Numbered from the stretch's first letter, positions 50,180 through 62,491 are shown. The stretch is DNA of 64,000 nt from Struthio camelus (GCF_040807025.1 NC_090942.1:192628247-192692246); one strand, 5' to 3'. Notes: generated by a model not told the origin, from the sequence alone. Made by a program: numbers and translations.

Positions 50180-51339
50180 TACACAGACTCTGCCACTCGA
50201 TGCTAACAAATAGCTAGAAGTAGCAGATTATGACTTCTGTCTTGAATGAAACTAGAAATATAAGAAACCAGCGGATCCTACAGTCACTAAATGCGGCCGG
50301 ATTGGTGAGAGTCAAGAATATTTGGGATCCCTATTTCCGTTCATCAACATGGAGCTCTTTCAAACCTAAAAAATTACGAATTCAATTGCATGCCTAATTG
50401 CAGTCCGGAGCAAAACGCCCACAAGCTCAGCTCTGCAGAATGAGGCCTCTTAACCAATGTTTCTGAAGTACGTATGATTCTAAGATAACACCCTTTAACA
50501 GTTTTTCATTTATTTAAGTAAAAGGGAAACCAAGTTAAGTTTCCATGTCTAATTGTAACAATAACTGCAGAAATAATGGGAACTGGCTCTAGAGTTTAAA
50601 TAACACAGGCAGCAGCCAAGAGAGAATAGGACTTCCTCTAAATCCATTAGTGAAGAACGTTAATGAGGTTTTTGCTTTTTGTTCCATGCTTTTTGTGCCA
50701 AGTTACCTCTCTAGCCAGCATTAACCTGCCTGTGCCTTTAGCAAGCCAGGCGCCGTAATAGCTTCTGAACACATTAAAATAATTTTGGCATATCACTAAT
50801 TTCACTTTGCCACTCAGATCACTCCAAGAAAGTCTTTACTCAGAAAAACTTCCCTTGAGTTCAAAGAAAGTTTTGCCCGAATCCAGACTTCACGAGCAGC
50901 CCATTTCGTGGAACCGGCACGTCAGGCTGACAAGACCTATTAACTACAAATAGAGAGATGGTTAATTTACACATGCCGTTGCTTGCGATAATTCACACGC
51001 ACGCTCCTCTTACGCTCGGCTCTAACAGCTCCCGCGTTGCCTACGCCAGTGGCTGTGCTCTCATTCCTCTGCAGCTCCGGAGCAAGTCCGCAGCTGCAGG
51101 CAGTCAGCGGAGAGCAGCAACACAAATGATATATTGCAGATATTTTATTTTTGGAAACCGCACTGTAAATAAAGCCCATTTCCAGAGATATTCCATGGAC
51201 ACAGAGCGTTTGGTCCCAGAGCCAGCGCCTTATGCAACAGAGGCAGCATTGTTTAGGATCGCCTCTTTTAACAAGCCACTCCTGGTAACGCCGTTTGCAA
51301 AGCTATAAAAAGCTAACGGCGGAACCAGAGGGAATAAAC

Positions 51340-52060
51340 TAAGCGAGCAGTTTACGCCGCAAACGCGGTCGCCAGCTGGGAAACGCGCTTTCTATCGAAC
51401 CGCGCAACTTGGTGCAATTCGGAGGTGATCTCAGCCGATACTCACCGCGCGCAGGAACGGCCAGGCTGCTCTAAGCGGCAGGCGGCAGCTCCATGCCGCG
51501 GTGCTGAAGACAGCTCTCTGCCAGCCCCCGAGGCGCCGGGTCCGGCCGCAGGGGCCCCTATTTATCTGCCATTTAATGCGAGCGCGTCCTTTATCCTTGA
51601 CACGTGGCAGCGCAGACAAGAGCCCGGCATCCGAGCCTCTCGCTCTTCTCCGGCGGCGGAGCTGCTACCCTCTGCAAAAAAACGTGAGGAGCCAGCGATC
51701 ACTGGAAGGCGCACGCACACGCGCGCCCGCGAGCGGCTGTAAATTTCCACTCCCCTCCGCCGGCAGCCGGACTGGCCGCCGCGCTCAGCTCGTCCCCCCT
51801 GCCAGGGACACTCGTGCTTGTGGGTCGTCCCCCCCCCGCCGTCCTCGTCCCCGTCCCGCTCCCAGGCCCTGGGCTTGGCTTCGCCGGCCCTGCCCGAGCC
51901 GAGCGCTCCGCGAGCGGCCCGGCTCGAGCGTCCGCTGGCGTTGCAGAAGGCGCTTGTCAAGCAACGCTCGGCTGTCACGAGATAATAACAACATCAACAC
52001 GGCATCCTTCAGCAGGAGGAGCCCTGCCCGGAGCAACCGAAGTTCCTGCTGTCTCCTGCC
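51340..52060. promoter_or_regulatory. CpG island, probable CAB39L promoter
   Basis: A block of high GC and frequent CpG (densest 51480-51950) stands in an otherwise AT-rich region 8.8 kb upstream of the start-codon exon. On the minus strand it has a good splice donor at 51445-51440 and a TATA-like GATAAATAG at 51566-51558. Human CAB39L starts from a CpG island shared head-to-head with SETDB2. The long open frames here (for example 51501-52076 plus, 51562-51978 minus) are a by-product of GC richness. Confidence 0.6.
51446..51530 (-). other. CAB39L: Possible CAB39L non-coding exon 1
   Basis: The donor GCGCG|GTGAGT ends the exon at 51446. The upstream limit is a guess, placing the start about 30 bp downstream of the TATA-like motif at 51566-51558. 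There is no way to prove transcription from sequence alone. Confidence 0.35.
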
Positions 52061-52101
52061 CGGCTGTATGCTATAACATAAAGATCAGAATATTTTGTGG
52101 A

Positions 52102-52114
52102 GGGGGGGGGGGGG
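52102..52114. repeat. G(13) homopolymer
   Basis: Thirteen consecutive G at the edge of the CpG island; also a G-quadruplex-capable run. Confidence 0.85.
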
Positions 52115-53329
52115 ATCTGCAGCGCTCTGCTCAAAATTTAAACATCCCCTGGTGAAACGTGTTAGCCTACGGTATTTTTTTGAAACGGTAATGTGACGGA
52201 GTTTAAAAAAAAAAAAAAAAGGCAATAAAAATATTTTGAAACAAGCACTACCGGCTATTAGCAAGCACAGAAATAAAGCAAAATGCAGTTAAAGGAATTG
52301 TTAATGCTCCACTTTTCTCTCTCAGCAGCTACCTCGCAGCGAGCGCCGCAGCTCTGCGAAGGGATTTGCTTTCCCCCCCCAGCTGTCTAAAATGCGCAGC
52401 AAGAAGAGGGGAAAGAAACCGCTTTCGCAGCCACTGCAAGCAGAGCAGGGTTTTAAATACCTTCCTCGCAGAGCCCTCTGCCGAGCCCCAGCGCAGGTGA
52501 GAACTGGCTGTGTGTGTATGTCGAAACCACCAGCTCAGGCTGAGAGTTCACCTTCTGTCCCCTCTTCCTCAGCGCTAAGTCCGGCCAAAGTTTCACCTTA
52601 TTAAAACATAATTCTGCATAGGAAGGCGTTTGCTTGAGAAAACTAAGCTCAGCCCGCACCGCGGATCAGCTTTACCTGCCACAGCCACAGCAGGTCTTAA
52701 TTTAGGGCTCACCTGGGGCAGCTATTCACAGACCTACGGCAGAGGCAACGGAGAAGTACGACGCCTCGGAGAAGTGTTTCTAACCTCATTTCTGAGGGAT
52801 GCAGCTGAAACGTGGACCTTTTAAAGGGCTAACAGGCCCCGCTAGCAGTGCTACTTCCTAACCAAGGCAAGACACGCAGGAGTCTCAAAAAAGCGAAGAA
52901 GCTCTTTGAAGAGCCAAGAACGAGCAACACGCCTGGCTTCAATCAGTCCTTGTCCTATTTCAGGTGCCAAGGCGCAGAAGCGGTCCCTGCTCCCTTACCC
53001 TGGCCGCAGACTTTTGCACGCGCGCAGGAGGCGCCGAGTTGTCCTCGGATCAGCAGGTCCGTGCTAAGCACGCTGCGATTTGCACTTCCGCTTTTCAGCG
53101 CAGACGATCAGGATAACTCCCCCCTGTATTTCTGGGTTGCTCTGAAAACCAGTTTCTACAACAGCCCTGGAAAACACAGGCTGGTGCTGCTCCCTCTGCA
53201 CCCAGCAGCCCCACAACAAGGGGCGCAAGCGGCGCTTTTGGCTCGAACCTGGTGCTTGAAACATTCCTCCCATATGGACTTAAAGGCTGGATTCACCTCA
53301 GCTCCCTTTAGTCGTCCGCAGCGGGACAT

Positions 53330-53650
53330 CTCTTGCAGGTAAGTAATTCAAGTTGCCCCGTCGGTGGCCTGGGGAGAGAGGAAAGCCCAGCGAGGGGCGT
53401 CGCGGACGCCAGCTCGGCTGGGGATGAGCAGCGTTCAGGAGCAGCCCCGCTGCCACGAGCTGGGGCATCGCCCCGGCGGCGCCTGGCTCTCCCCTGCCCC
53501 ACGGCCGGGCTGCAAACTCGACGGGCTCCGCCTGCACCGCGCGTGGGGAAAACCGGATGCTGAAGGGGTGATGCACCGCACGGCGCCGCGGGACCTCCGA
53601 CTGCTCCCGACGCCGACCGCGGTTTAACAGGATGCCGCGCTCTTCGAGCA
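53330..53650. promoter_or_regulatory. Second CpG-rich block with a plus-strand splice donor
   Basis: CpG-dense sequence runs from about 53380 to 53640. Just before it, CTTGCAG|GTAAGTAA (junction 53338/53339) is a near-consensus donor on the plus strand. This could be the first exon of a transcript running away from CAB39L, such as SETDB2 by human gene order, or a non-coding RNA. No SETDB2 coding exon is recognised up to the window end. Confidence 0.35.
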
Positions 53651-54400
53651 GGCACACACCAAGTCGGATGATAAAAATTCTGCCCGTGGGTTGCTACTGA
53701 AGGTACTGGCTTTTCCTAAAACACCGCAGAAAGCCAAGTATGTCACCTCATTAGTTTCCTCTGTGTTTGTTGATTTTTCAAGAGAATTAGGAAATCATAC
53801 CCTTTCCGCATTACGCCCATCCACGTTTCAACAGGTAAAAAGATACCCCTCTGTTGCCACCCCAACACAAAGTTCAGCGCTGGTGTGCACTACCCAGTAG
53901 CCGCTTGAATCATGGCAGAAAAAGCCGTTTCAGTTGCATCTCAAGGGCCCCACTGGCTAAGCTGCGTAGCACCAAGCTCGCCGAAGCATCCACAGCCCGT
54001 GCTGAGCAAGAAGTGCCCCGTCAACCTAAGCTCAGCGCCCGCGAAGCCGTTATCCTCCGTTTCAGACTCCATCTGCCCGCCTTGCCGGGTCGGAGGGGCC
54101 AGCTGCGTTTCAACGCGCTCGCTTTACGCCTCAACTCTGCCAGTCTTCTCCCTGAGGAAATGCTCTTTACCCTTAATAGTAGTCCTGGACACGCAAGGGA
54201 CAGCGAGAAACACGCCTGCCGCTACCCTCGCGCTGCGGACAGGAGACGCGACTCACGGGAGAGAGCCGAAAGGGGCAGGGGAAGGCTTCTCCTCTCCTTT
54301 TCCAATATGCTGTTTCATCGTCCAGGCAGTTAACTCTCAGATGCCAGGAAAAGGCCCTGGGCCACCCCTACGTAAATTAAGTCGTAAGTAAGCAGCGCTC

Positions 54401-54404
54401 TTAC
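54401..54404 (-). other. Candidate minus-strand splice donor of an alternative 5' exon
   Basis: The complement reads CACCAG|GTAAGAGC with GT at 54404-54403, a strong donor. Upstream on the minus strand is an open frame of 62 codons (54642-54454) that would be an upstream ORF if the exon is real. It may belong to an alternative CAB39L 5' UTR exon or be chance. Confidence 0.25.
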
Positions 54405-56168
54405 CTGGTGGGTTTGTTTTTTTTTTTCAGTGGCCAAGAGGTTATCAAACACTTCAAAAGAGATTACGTTTTCTTCGGTTCAGAACTCGTAGCCATCGCA
54501 AATCTGCAGCGACGTGATCGCGAGTAGTCAACAACTCTTTACGGTCTCCAAGTACGCTGAAAAAAACTCTCTGCACGCTGCTAAAGGACTCCAGCCTCCA
54601 CATCTTCAAATTCCATTCTATTTTTTCCTTTAAAGTGAACACGGTCCTCAGGCTACAGCAGGGTTAGAGTACTTTTCAGAAACGCTCGCCCTTGTTTTCT
54701 TAACTTAGAAACCATGCCATCTAGTAAGGACCAAAGGGGAAGAAAAAAACCAGCCCGTTATTCTTACCCTTTCTATTTATTGTCTACAATGGAAAAGAGA
54801 AATTACAGAGCCCCAACGCTGAGCGCGGTAGTAATAAATTACAGAGGCAGGTAATAAACACGTAACACGCATATATTAATTCTGCTCATTTAATCTCCCA
54901 CTTGCAGGCTGCCTACCTCCTCCAAGACTACTCTGGGCGCTCCACAGCCCTGAGCTGCCTCAGATGATAACCGCCACAAAAAACCTCCTTCCTTGCCCCA
55001 GAATCGCTCAGTGCCAAGGCCCCAGGCAACCAACATTCAATTTGACGCAGCAGCAGCTTTAGCTGCGTAATATCGACCGTCGAGAAGAGAAACTTCAGAC
55101 TACCATAAAAGATTCCTCCCCCTTTCAAAAACAAAAGACTAAAACCAAAAGAAAACCCACCCACGGGATTTCTTCCTACTTGTACAGATCCCAAGATACC
55201 AAAATTACGGCAGTTTATCAAGTGGTGGCGGGGGGTGGAGGGGGACAGTTTACTTTTATTGCTTATCTCCCTTGTAAAGCTGGTACACCTTAACTCGAGG
55301 CATTTAGCTTTACGACAAAGCAACATAAAAAGCGCATCCAGGAATGTGTCTAAAAATCTCAGAAAACATGAGAGAGTTTTCATAGCAATGGCATGCTTGT
55401 GTATTATTTTACGAGCTTTCAGATCTTCATGTTTCTCAGCTCCTCTGTCAGAGCAACGTGGCCGCTCCAAATTAACGCTATTTCCGCTCTTCTTCGTCAA
55501 GCCTGTCCCTGATTACACACACACACCCCCCCCTCACTCTTTCTCTCTCGTGATATCGGAGAGAGCTCCGAAAGCTCAGAAGCAAATGCCATGCACAGGT
55601 CTCACGAAAACCCGATACCTGCACTGGAAGACAAATGAACGTTTGGCTGCTCATCCTAGCACAAAGCAAGGTAAAGAGGGAGGCAGGTATTTTTCCCTAG
55701 CTCTGCTTTCTCCCATACCCATCCGAAAAGTAACAGAGCTTCTGGCTTAAGACCATAAAATTGAAATTTCCTAAGTGAAGCAGCGAGGAACGCGGAGCCA
55801 TCGGAGGCACCAGCCGACCCGTAGCGGTATTTTGGCTGAAGCAAGCAACACGATTTAAATGGAGGCTTTGTATATGCTATTCTTAAACGCGCAAAAGTGT
55901 CTTCAGTATGTTTTCCCCCTCTTCTTCCTCTGAGCTCCCTCTAGTGCGCTTCAGCACATACTGCTTTTTTCTTCTTCGTTATTCATTGTTAACATAAGCA
56001 TTTGCTAAGAGGATGGTTTGGGGATTTTTCGTGTTTTGTTTTGTTTTGTTTTTCTTGAAAAGACCAGAACAAACTCTCACACCCTGCTCAGGAGTTTTCA
56101 TTGAGCATATTATTCGCATATACTTTACTCCAGCACTCAGGCACCAACAGCGGCCTCTCTACCACAAA

Positions 56169-56200
56169 TACGAAATACTGTGTGTACGAAATACTGTATG
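56169..56200. repeat. Tandem 16-bp duplication
   Basis: TACGAAATACTGTGTG at 56169-56184 is followed directly by TACGAAATACTGTATG at 56185-56200, one mismatch. Confidence 0.85.
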
Positions 56201-57689
56201 TAGGGGCCAGCCTATTTAAAATATACATTTTAAAGACATCCATTAGCTCCATTCTTTCTTCTAAGTAAAGAAAGACAGCTTAAAAGTATCCTGTTCCTTT
56301 CACATCTTCAACCCAAACAAGAATTTAGTCCCTAAACAGGAGATTGCTAAAGTCCAGCAGCTGAAAAATAAAATACAGATGTAAACATCATATCTGCTCT
56401 AAAAAGTCATTTAAAGAATGTGATCAATGTGATTTTATATGCACTGCGTCCCAGCGTAAAGCAGAATTAAGAATCGTAATTGTACTCTCACTTTTATGAG
56501 CGGGGAACACTACCCTGAGGAATAGCAAACTCGTGACAACATCGTGATTTTGACCCCCCCACCAAAAACAAGGACATACCAAAGATCTGAGTAGGTGTTT
56601 TTTGAATGTTGTAATTAATGCCTTCACCTCTCCAAATTGCTTCTATTCCAGCTGTTTATATTGGACCATTCCAGTGGCTAGGTACTTTTTTTTTTTTCTA
56701 GAGGAAAGCAATGTTTGTTCTATTTGTAGATTTAAAAATGTAAAAGAGAACACACTTCAGAAGAAACTGGGAAAAGAGCTTAGCTGAAGATCTAAAATTT
56801 AACCCGTCATCACAGGTTTACTAGGAGAGGCTCAATTTTGTATCATATATTGCAGCCCACTAAACAAAAGTATTTACAGTAACAAAGGAAAAAAGGGTTA
56901 TACGGACAGAAAAAGCCCTCGCTGTGTAGTATGCTGGAAGACAGTCCCTGCATCACTTGTAGCAACTTTCTTCATTAGATTTCAAAAGTCCCTCATGTGG
57001 ATAAAAGCATTTACCTGCCATCTCTCTTTTCTGAAAGAGTCAAGCAGTATTAATACTGTTCAGTCCTCTTCCAAACGCCAAATTTAATTACCGGTTTCTA
57101 CATAATTTCAGCAAACAATTTTCTTAACGCTAGCCACAAGCGAGTAAAATAGCTGGGGGTACTGCAAGTTAAGGCACCTCCTTGCAACACGCTCACATGC
57201 GCGAACAGATTATAGCTGTTCCCTACAACTTCACGGGGGGTGAACGACAGCCGAGCATAACTAACCAGAACTTTAAACTTCCTAATAGCGCTTGAAGCTG
57301 AAAGCTGCGTTACTGCACATTCATCCTACTCTAATGGTGATGTGCACTGAAATCATTACACACACCAACTGACTTTTGAAGACCCTAGTTTCTTTATACA
57401 CAGTGCGTGGCTCTGTTTTTGAGAAGAGAAAAGATAGTTCTGGAAAACAGAGAACACTGGATTGAGATTTTTCCGCTTTTAGACCACTCTCTTAGAAGTC
57501 TAAAGCATTTTTCCATTAGATTTTCCTCGAGATGACTGGCAAACAAACAGAAGGAAGCTTCATTTGAAATGAAAGTTAAACATTCCTGTGAGGCACTTCT
57601 ACGATACCCATTTTAATATGAGGAAATTGAATTAGCAGCAAGCAAAAAAAACACACAAAGATGCGATTCTAAAATGCATGGTTAAAGAA

Positions 57690-57775
57690 CGGTGGTAGAT
57701 AGGAACTGTCACTCTGGATCAGGCCAAAGCTTCATCACATCCCGTCTCCAAGAGCAGCTAACCCCAAATGCAAAG
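57690..57775 (+). mobile_element. Possible ancient amniote interspersed repeat
   Basis: TAGGAACTGTCACTCTGGAT, then CAGGCCAAAGCTTCATC and CCGTCTCCAAGAGCAGCTAA resemble a dispersed element common in reptile and bird genomes (GGAACTGCCATACTGGATCAGACC...CCTGTCTCC-ACAGTGGCC). Family name is not certain. Confidence 0.4.
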
Positions 57776-58144
57776 TATAACAAGAATATACCAGCAGAAG
57801 ATTAGAGATTTCCTGAAGTTTCATCCAAAATCATCACGTTCGTTAGCTACAACTGGCTCCGCATCCATTAAGTTTCAAGATCAAAAAAGAGTTAACTATT
57901 GTTGTTCTTGGGAAAATTTAAAATCATATCTGCAGTACTTAGATAAGCAGATTGCTTCAGCTTGCTGGGCAACCAAGAGAGCTCTGAGATAGCTACCCTC
58001 TCTAGATCTGCACCGAGACGCTGATTTATTGTGTTCCAGTTAGTTACTTTTCCAGGGCAGCAAACGTCAGGATTTGCCCGCAGAACCATTTTATTTTTCA
58101 AGCGATTGCCTCAGATAAGAGAGCAAACACTATCAGGAAGGCCC

Positions 58145-58330
58145 AATACAGGGCTAGGATGTTGCACTGATTAAGGAATGGGCTCAGAACACAGAAACCG
58201 AGAGTCAGTTCCCAGCTGTGTTGCACATTTTTACATGAGCTTGGAAAAGCCACTTAGTCTCCCCCTGGGAAAATGAATGCATTAAATTATAAGGTGCTTT
58301 GACATTATAGTGATGGGAACCAAACAAACA
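58145..58330 (+). mobile_element. MIR-type SINE (amniote MIR)
   Basis: The order of blocks fits the MIR/amniote consensus: CACTGATTAAGGAATGGGCT (tRNA-derived head), GAGAGTCAGTTCCCAGCTGT, then CTTGGAAAAGCCACTTAGTC, CCCTGGGAAAATGAATGCAT, and AAGGTGCTTTGACATTATAG. Diverged but nearly full length. Confidence 0.7.
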
Positions 58331-58625
58331 TATTACGCAAATACGCAGCTTGCTAACATCTCCCTTCCTTGCCAAGGGCGATAATCACCTTATAGCTTTT
58401 GTGATGTACGTCCCCCAAAACCAGACAGAACCAGCTTCCAAGTCTGGTCTCAGGGAAGTCAAGTGCCCTACTGAAGGAGAAAGGCTGAACCAAAACCAAT
58501 AATATTAGGCTGAAAAAGTGTGAACTGGTGCTTTCAGATGAGGAATTGCAGGCTTTTCCACTTTTAAATAATGAAACCTAAGCACTACTATAATTTGCAA
58601 AAAAACAGCTGCTATTTTTAAATAA

Positions 58626-58690
58626 GCATTGCTCTAAACTGACTTGCCCAAAGTCACACAAGAAAACTCTGGCAGTTTGTTTCCCTGGAG
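58626..58690 (+). mobile_element. MIR/L3-type fragment
   Basis: AACTGACTTGCCCAAAGTCA and CACAAGAAAACTCTGGCAG match the GACTTGCCCAAGGTCACACA block shared by MIR and L3 elements. Short and old. Confidence 0.5.
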
Positions 58691-60192
58691 AAAGAAAGCA
58701 CAGATCATCTCACATTCTTGTTCTCTGCTAGTTGTTGTCCTGCGACAATAATAGTTTAAAATACTAGATCAGCATAGGGGACCTTGAGAACAATTTGTCT
58801 AGCTCATGGAGCACACAGAGACATCCTCTTCAGAAATACTCTGACGTCCTTGTCTTGACGTATATTCATCAGTGGCCAGACTGTAAATACATTTGCCTTC
58901 GTGTGACAGAGTGTCATGCAACACGGGATGCTTGCACTTTTTGTTACCCAGTAAGGCCATAATAGGACTACAGTGGGATCATCCTTTCTTTTATGTGACG
59001 AATGATAACTGTCGTCATGAACACCCTACCACCGACCTTAGCCACAGGAAGATACTCTTCTGGTCCCAGGATGGAGCCCTCCTATGCCTCTCCAGAAAGG
59101 TATGCAGCCAAATTTTACTATATTAATTAACCTGTACAGCATTCTGTGAAGTTCAGCACTTTGAGAAACGGACATTGCTACTCCCCACCGGGGAAAACTG
59201 AACTACACATATTCCCACCGTACTAAAAAGCCATTGCTGTTTTCCCCATGTATGCTGACCAGCAACAGACATCCCAAATGAACTATCACGTCAGATACAC
59301 ACAACCATAAACGGTCTGATAAAGCGTTGAGCTCCTTTATTTGTGATTAATAAGCCAAGGCTATTCCTCTAATTCCCTAAAGGCAGCAGGCACATCACAG
59401 ACTGGCATTTCTAGGGACGCAAAGCCTGTCCTGAATGAGGACTGATGTGCAGCAGCAAGCCCATCTTCAGCACAAGCTCTGCTTCAGAGGGAGTACAGCC
59501 AAGGGTCCCGCACATGCTTTGACCCGACTATGCTCCCAGGTGTAGCCTCTGACCATGAGGATCCCTGAACAGCCTGTGACTTTCAAAACCTGGAAGGAAA
59601 CAACTCGCCACATGACAGAAATGGCAACCTCTAAATATATAGGAACAATACATGATCAGATCAAACACGGTGATGGAAATCTCTTTGGCAAACATCACTC
59701 CTCTGCATGTCTCACAATGAAATCTGACAGCTCCTTCCTTATGCAGCATACAGACCTATGCTCACAAGCATTGCTACACCCTCTGGAAGTAGTCCAAGAA
59801 ATGACAAGTTTTCTCTTGATAATGGTAGTTTACATAGCCGCTTTCCTCCTACGGCAGCAGCACCTTACAATTTTTGTCCTCCTATGTGTGTTTTCTGAAG
59901 TGCGTATTCAAAAAATAACTTTACCTCCTATCAAAATCTATACTTCTGAAGGGTAAAACACTGCTATTGTCCAATATGAATAAAAATAGTTATGATTAGC
60001 ACTGAAAGTGAATAGAGTATATCAACTCAAATGAAAAGGGGGTCTCAAACTCTACTCTGTCACCCCAGACACGAGAAGTTAGCCAACACTTTTCCAAAAA
60101 AAACAGTACTTACATCACAGTCAGAAGCTATCTGATTTTTAAAATCTGCAGAACACTTTGTCTAATTCAAATATCCGTTCAGGACTTCATTT

Positions 60193-60660
60193 CTCAGCTC
60201 CCAGTACAAGAGAGACATGGCCCTACCGGAGAGAGTTGAGCAGAGGGCTACAAAGATGATTAGGGGACTGGAGCATTTCTCCTCTGAAGAAAGGCTGAGG
60301 GAGCTGGAACTGTTGAGCCTGGACAAGAGAAGACTCTCATCAATGTGTACAAGTATCTGAAGGGAGGGTGTCAAGAGGATGGGGCCAGTGTCTTCTCCAT
60401 GGTGCCCCGTGACAGCACGAGCACAAACTCAAACACAGAGGTTCCATCTGAACATGAGGAAAAACTTCTTGCCTGCGAGGGTGACAGAGCACTAGAACAG
60501 GTTGTCCAGAGAGGTTGTGGAGTCTCCTTCTCTGGAGATATCCAAAACCTGCCTGGACGCGATCCTGGGCAATGCGCTCTAGAGGACCCTGCTTGAGCAG
60601 GGGGGTTGGACTAGACGATCTCCAGAGGTCCCTTCCAACCCTGGCCGTTCTGTGATTCTC
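60193..60660 (+). mobile_element. CR1 LINE 3' end, 5'-truncated
   Basis: About 470 bp follow the CR1 3' consensus: CAGTACAAGAGAGACATGGC, AGGGCTACAAAGATGATTAG, a CTGGAGCATTTCTCCTCTGA block, AGGCTGAGGGAGCTGGAACT, AGGAAAAACTTCTTGCCTGC, TTGTCCAGAGAGGTTGTGGA, and the tail GACTAGACGATCTCCAGAGG...TTCTGTGATTCT. It is the best-preserved transposon in the window and marks the DNA as avian or closely related. It lacks the two ORFs, so it cannot move by itself. Confidence 0.95.
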
Positions 60661-62491
60661 CCTTTCTCTCATATGACTTACTCCAGTGCTGTGCCCGAGC
60701 CCAATGTCATAAGGAGACAACATTTCCTATCCACTAAACTCAGCAGAGCTTCCCAAGCCCACGGACTTGAAGCTGTAGGCTTGACAGGGGAATTGTGGCA
60801 GAAAAGTCTCCAAACTGCTTTTTTAAAAACAGCAATGCTCATAGGGACATAAAACTGTCCTGCATTATTGCCAACTTTGGAGTTGCCATCCAAGTACCAA
60901 TGAAAAGAAACTGCTTATTTTCTGAGAGCAGGCAAAGTCCAACGACAAGGTCACCTAGTGAGAGACACACCAGTTTGACTTTCCATGATACAGTAAGACA
61001 GTCTTTATAAGCTGTCATCACCAGATGAAATTACTTTCACAAGTGTAAGAATTTCCACTGAGAGACTCCAGCACACGAAGAATCGTATCCAAGTCACTGC
61101 CTATTAGCTAAGCAACTAAAGAGGTAAACATAAGCTATTTCATACTTCATTGTTTAACCCAACAACCGCACTATCTACTTTTACATTTCCCTTCTAAAGT
61201 ATATATATGCCAATAACATGGCCAGGAATTTTAAAACTAACATGAGATAAACATCTATGACAATTTCCACAAAATTGGTTTTCCTCTCAAAACGTCAAAA
61301 AAAGGCTCAGTGCTCCCTATATACTTATGAATAAAATCTTATCTAGAAAAAGAAGTTTGAAATCAGATAGATCTTCCCTCTTCTCAAAACAAGAAGTAAA
61401 TATATTCATTAACAACACAGCATTTCAAAATTTAGAGAGACCTATTCTGGTTCTCAAAAAGCATGAATTATTGCCTGATAATTATGGCTTACTAGCTTCT
61501 TGAACAAGAGTAGCTTTTTAAAAGGTCTTGAATCTAGACTTATTAACTTCAAGTGCTGGAGAATCTACAAAGTCCCTCAATAAGCTGCTATGATAGTTAA
61601 GTAAACATCACTTTAAATATTTTCTCTTTTACAGAAGTCCACGTTTTTTACTTTCAGCTTTTTGTCACTGCACTTCTTTCTGTGTTTGCAAACGTACGCT
61701 TTGAAGTCTCTCCATCCTGTCCTTTTATAGGTATATGATTGAGTCACTTCAACAAACTCAGTTTACTTCTTATCACTGTCTACAGTAAGTGCAAGGATAT
61801 GTTTTTCCAACAGTATAATCAGTACCCACTTCAATTTAAAAATGTGCCTTGAAGTGCATCCATCAAACCTGATCATATTCCAGAAGTGAGGTCAGTAATA
61901 TGGGAAGTTCAGAACATATTCAACTACTATTATCTCTTGGCTACTGCTCTGTATAGGGAGTGGCCGCTCAAGTGAGTGACTGTTGCCTACGATCCTAAAT
62001 ACCTTGCATTACTGCTTTCTGGGATACTATTTCTCATCCCTAAGGTACATCCAGCCTTTTTTCATGCTGAATAATTTCCCAAAGATTTGGGCCCATCTTT
62101 CAAGAGAGTCAGCCAATATGCTTTTGAAGTCAATCAAATGCACGAGAGTGTGTTATCCTTTGTCATTTCTCTACTCTGCATGGCCTAGATAAAACTGTCA
62201 GGAAGGATTTTGCATTTTCTTCCAAATGTGGGTTTGAGGGTTTTTTTCCTCCCCTTTCTCCACATAAACACAAAACATCTGAATGTACAACATAAGGTCT
62301 TAACTCAATGATTCTTCATCGAATATAACATTTTCGGGAGTCAGTTCTTTTAATTAGAGTGAGACTAGATCAAATCCTTTATCTAAGTGATGTATTAGAC
62401 TTTTTATAATACCTATCTTTCATTAATTATGTTGAATGTCATTTGTTACATTTCAATCCACAAGTTTTTTGACAGTTTTACATCAGGAGTT

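Larger units (their letters stand above)
42645..51445 (-). other. CAB39L: Probable CAB39L 5' intron (8.8 kb)
   Basis: If the first non-coding exon ends at 51446 this is the intron joining it to the start-codon exon. Direct evidence is only a GTGAGT donor at 51445-51440 and a weak acceptor next to 42644. It contains a TA microsatellite (43842-43869), several old interspersed repeats (45330-45480, 46200-47230, 47920-48055, 49275-49400), a G run (49749-49762) and a fold-back segment (50128-50179). No other coding exon is seen. Confidence 0.45.

Noticed and set aside
51501..52076. 191-codon plus frame and 138-codon minus frame overlapping in the CpG island
   Set aside because: Both come from GC-rich sequence with few stops, both have biased Arg/Pro/Ala/Ser composition, and they overlap each other. 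Neither has a recognisable family.
53854..54391. Two overlapping 159-codon plus-strand frames
   Set aside because: They overlap in different frames in GC-rich DNA and neither resembles SETDB2 or any family I know. Without transcript support I do not call a gene.
54928..55500. 190-codon minus frame and an overlapping 171-codon plus frame
   Set aside because: No domain is recognised, composition is non-coding in style, and the two frames overlap on opposite strands.
57768..57992. Possible SETDB2 N-terminal exon (QQKIRDFLK resembles LKQKIKDG)
   Set aside because: The similarity is limited to a few residues; flanking residues do not match and there is no matching splice frame.
59555..59956. 133-codon plus-strand frame
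   Set aside because: It has some hydrophobic stretches but no recognised family or splice sites, and the surrounding DNA is repeat-rich intergenic or intronic sequence.
60340..60723. 127-codon minus frame
   Set aside because: It is the antisense of the CR1 3' end, not a gene.
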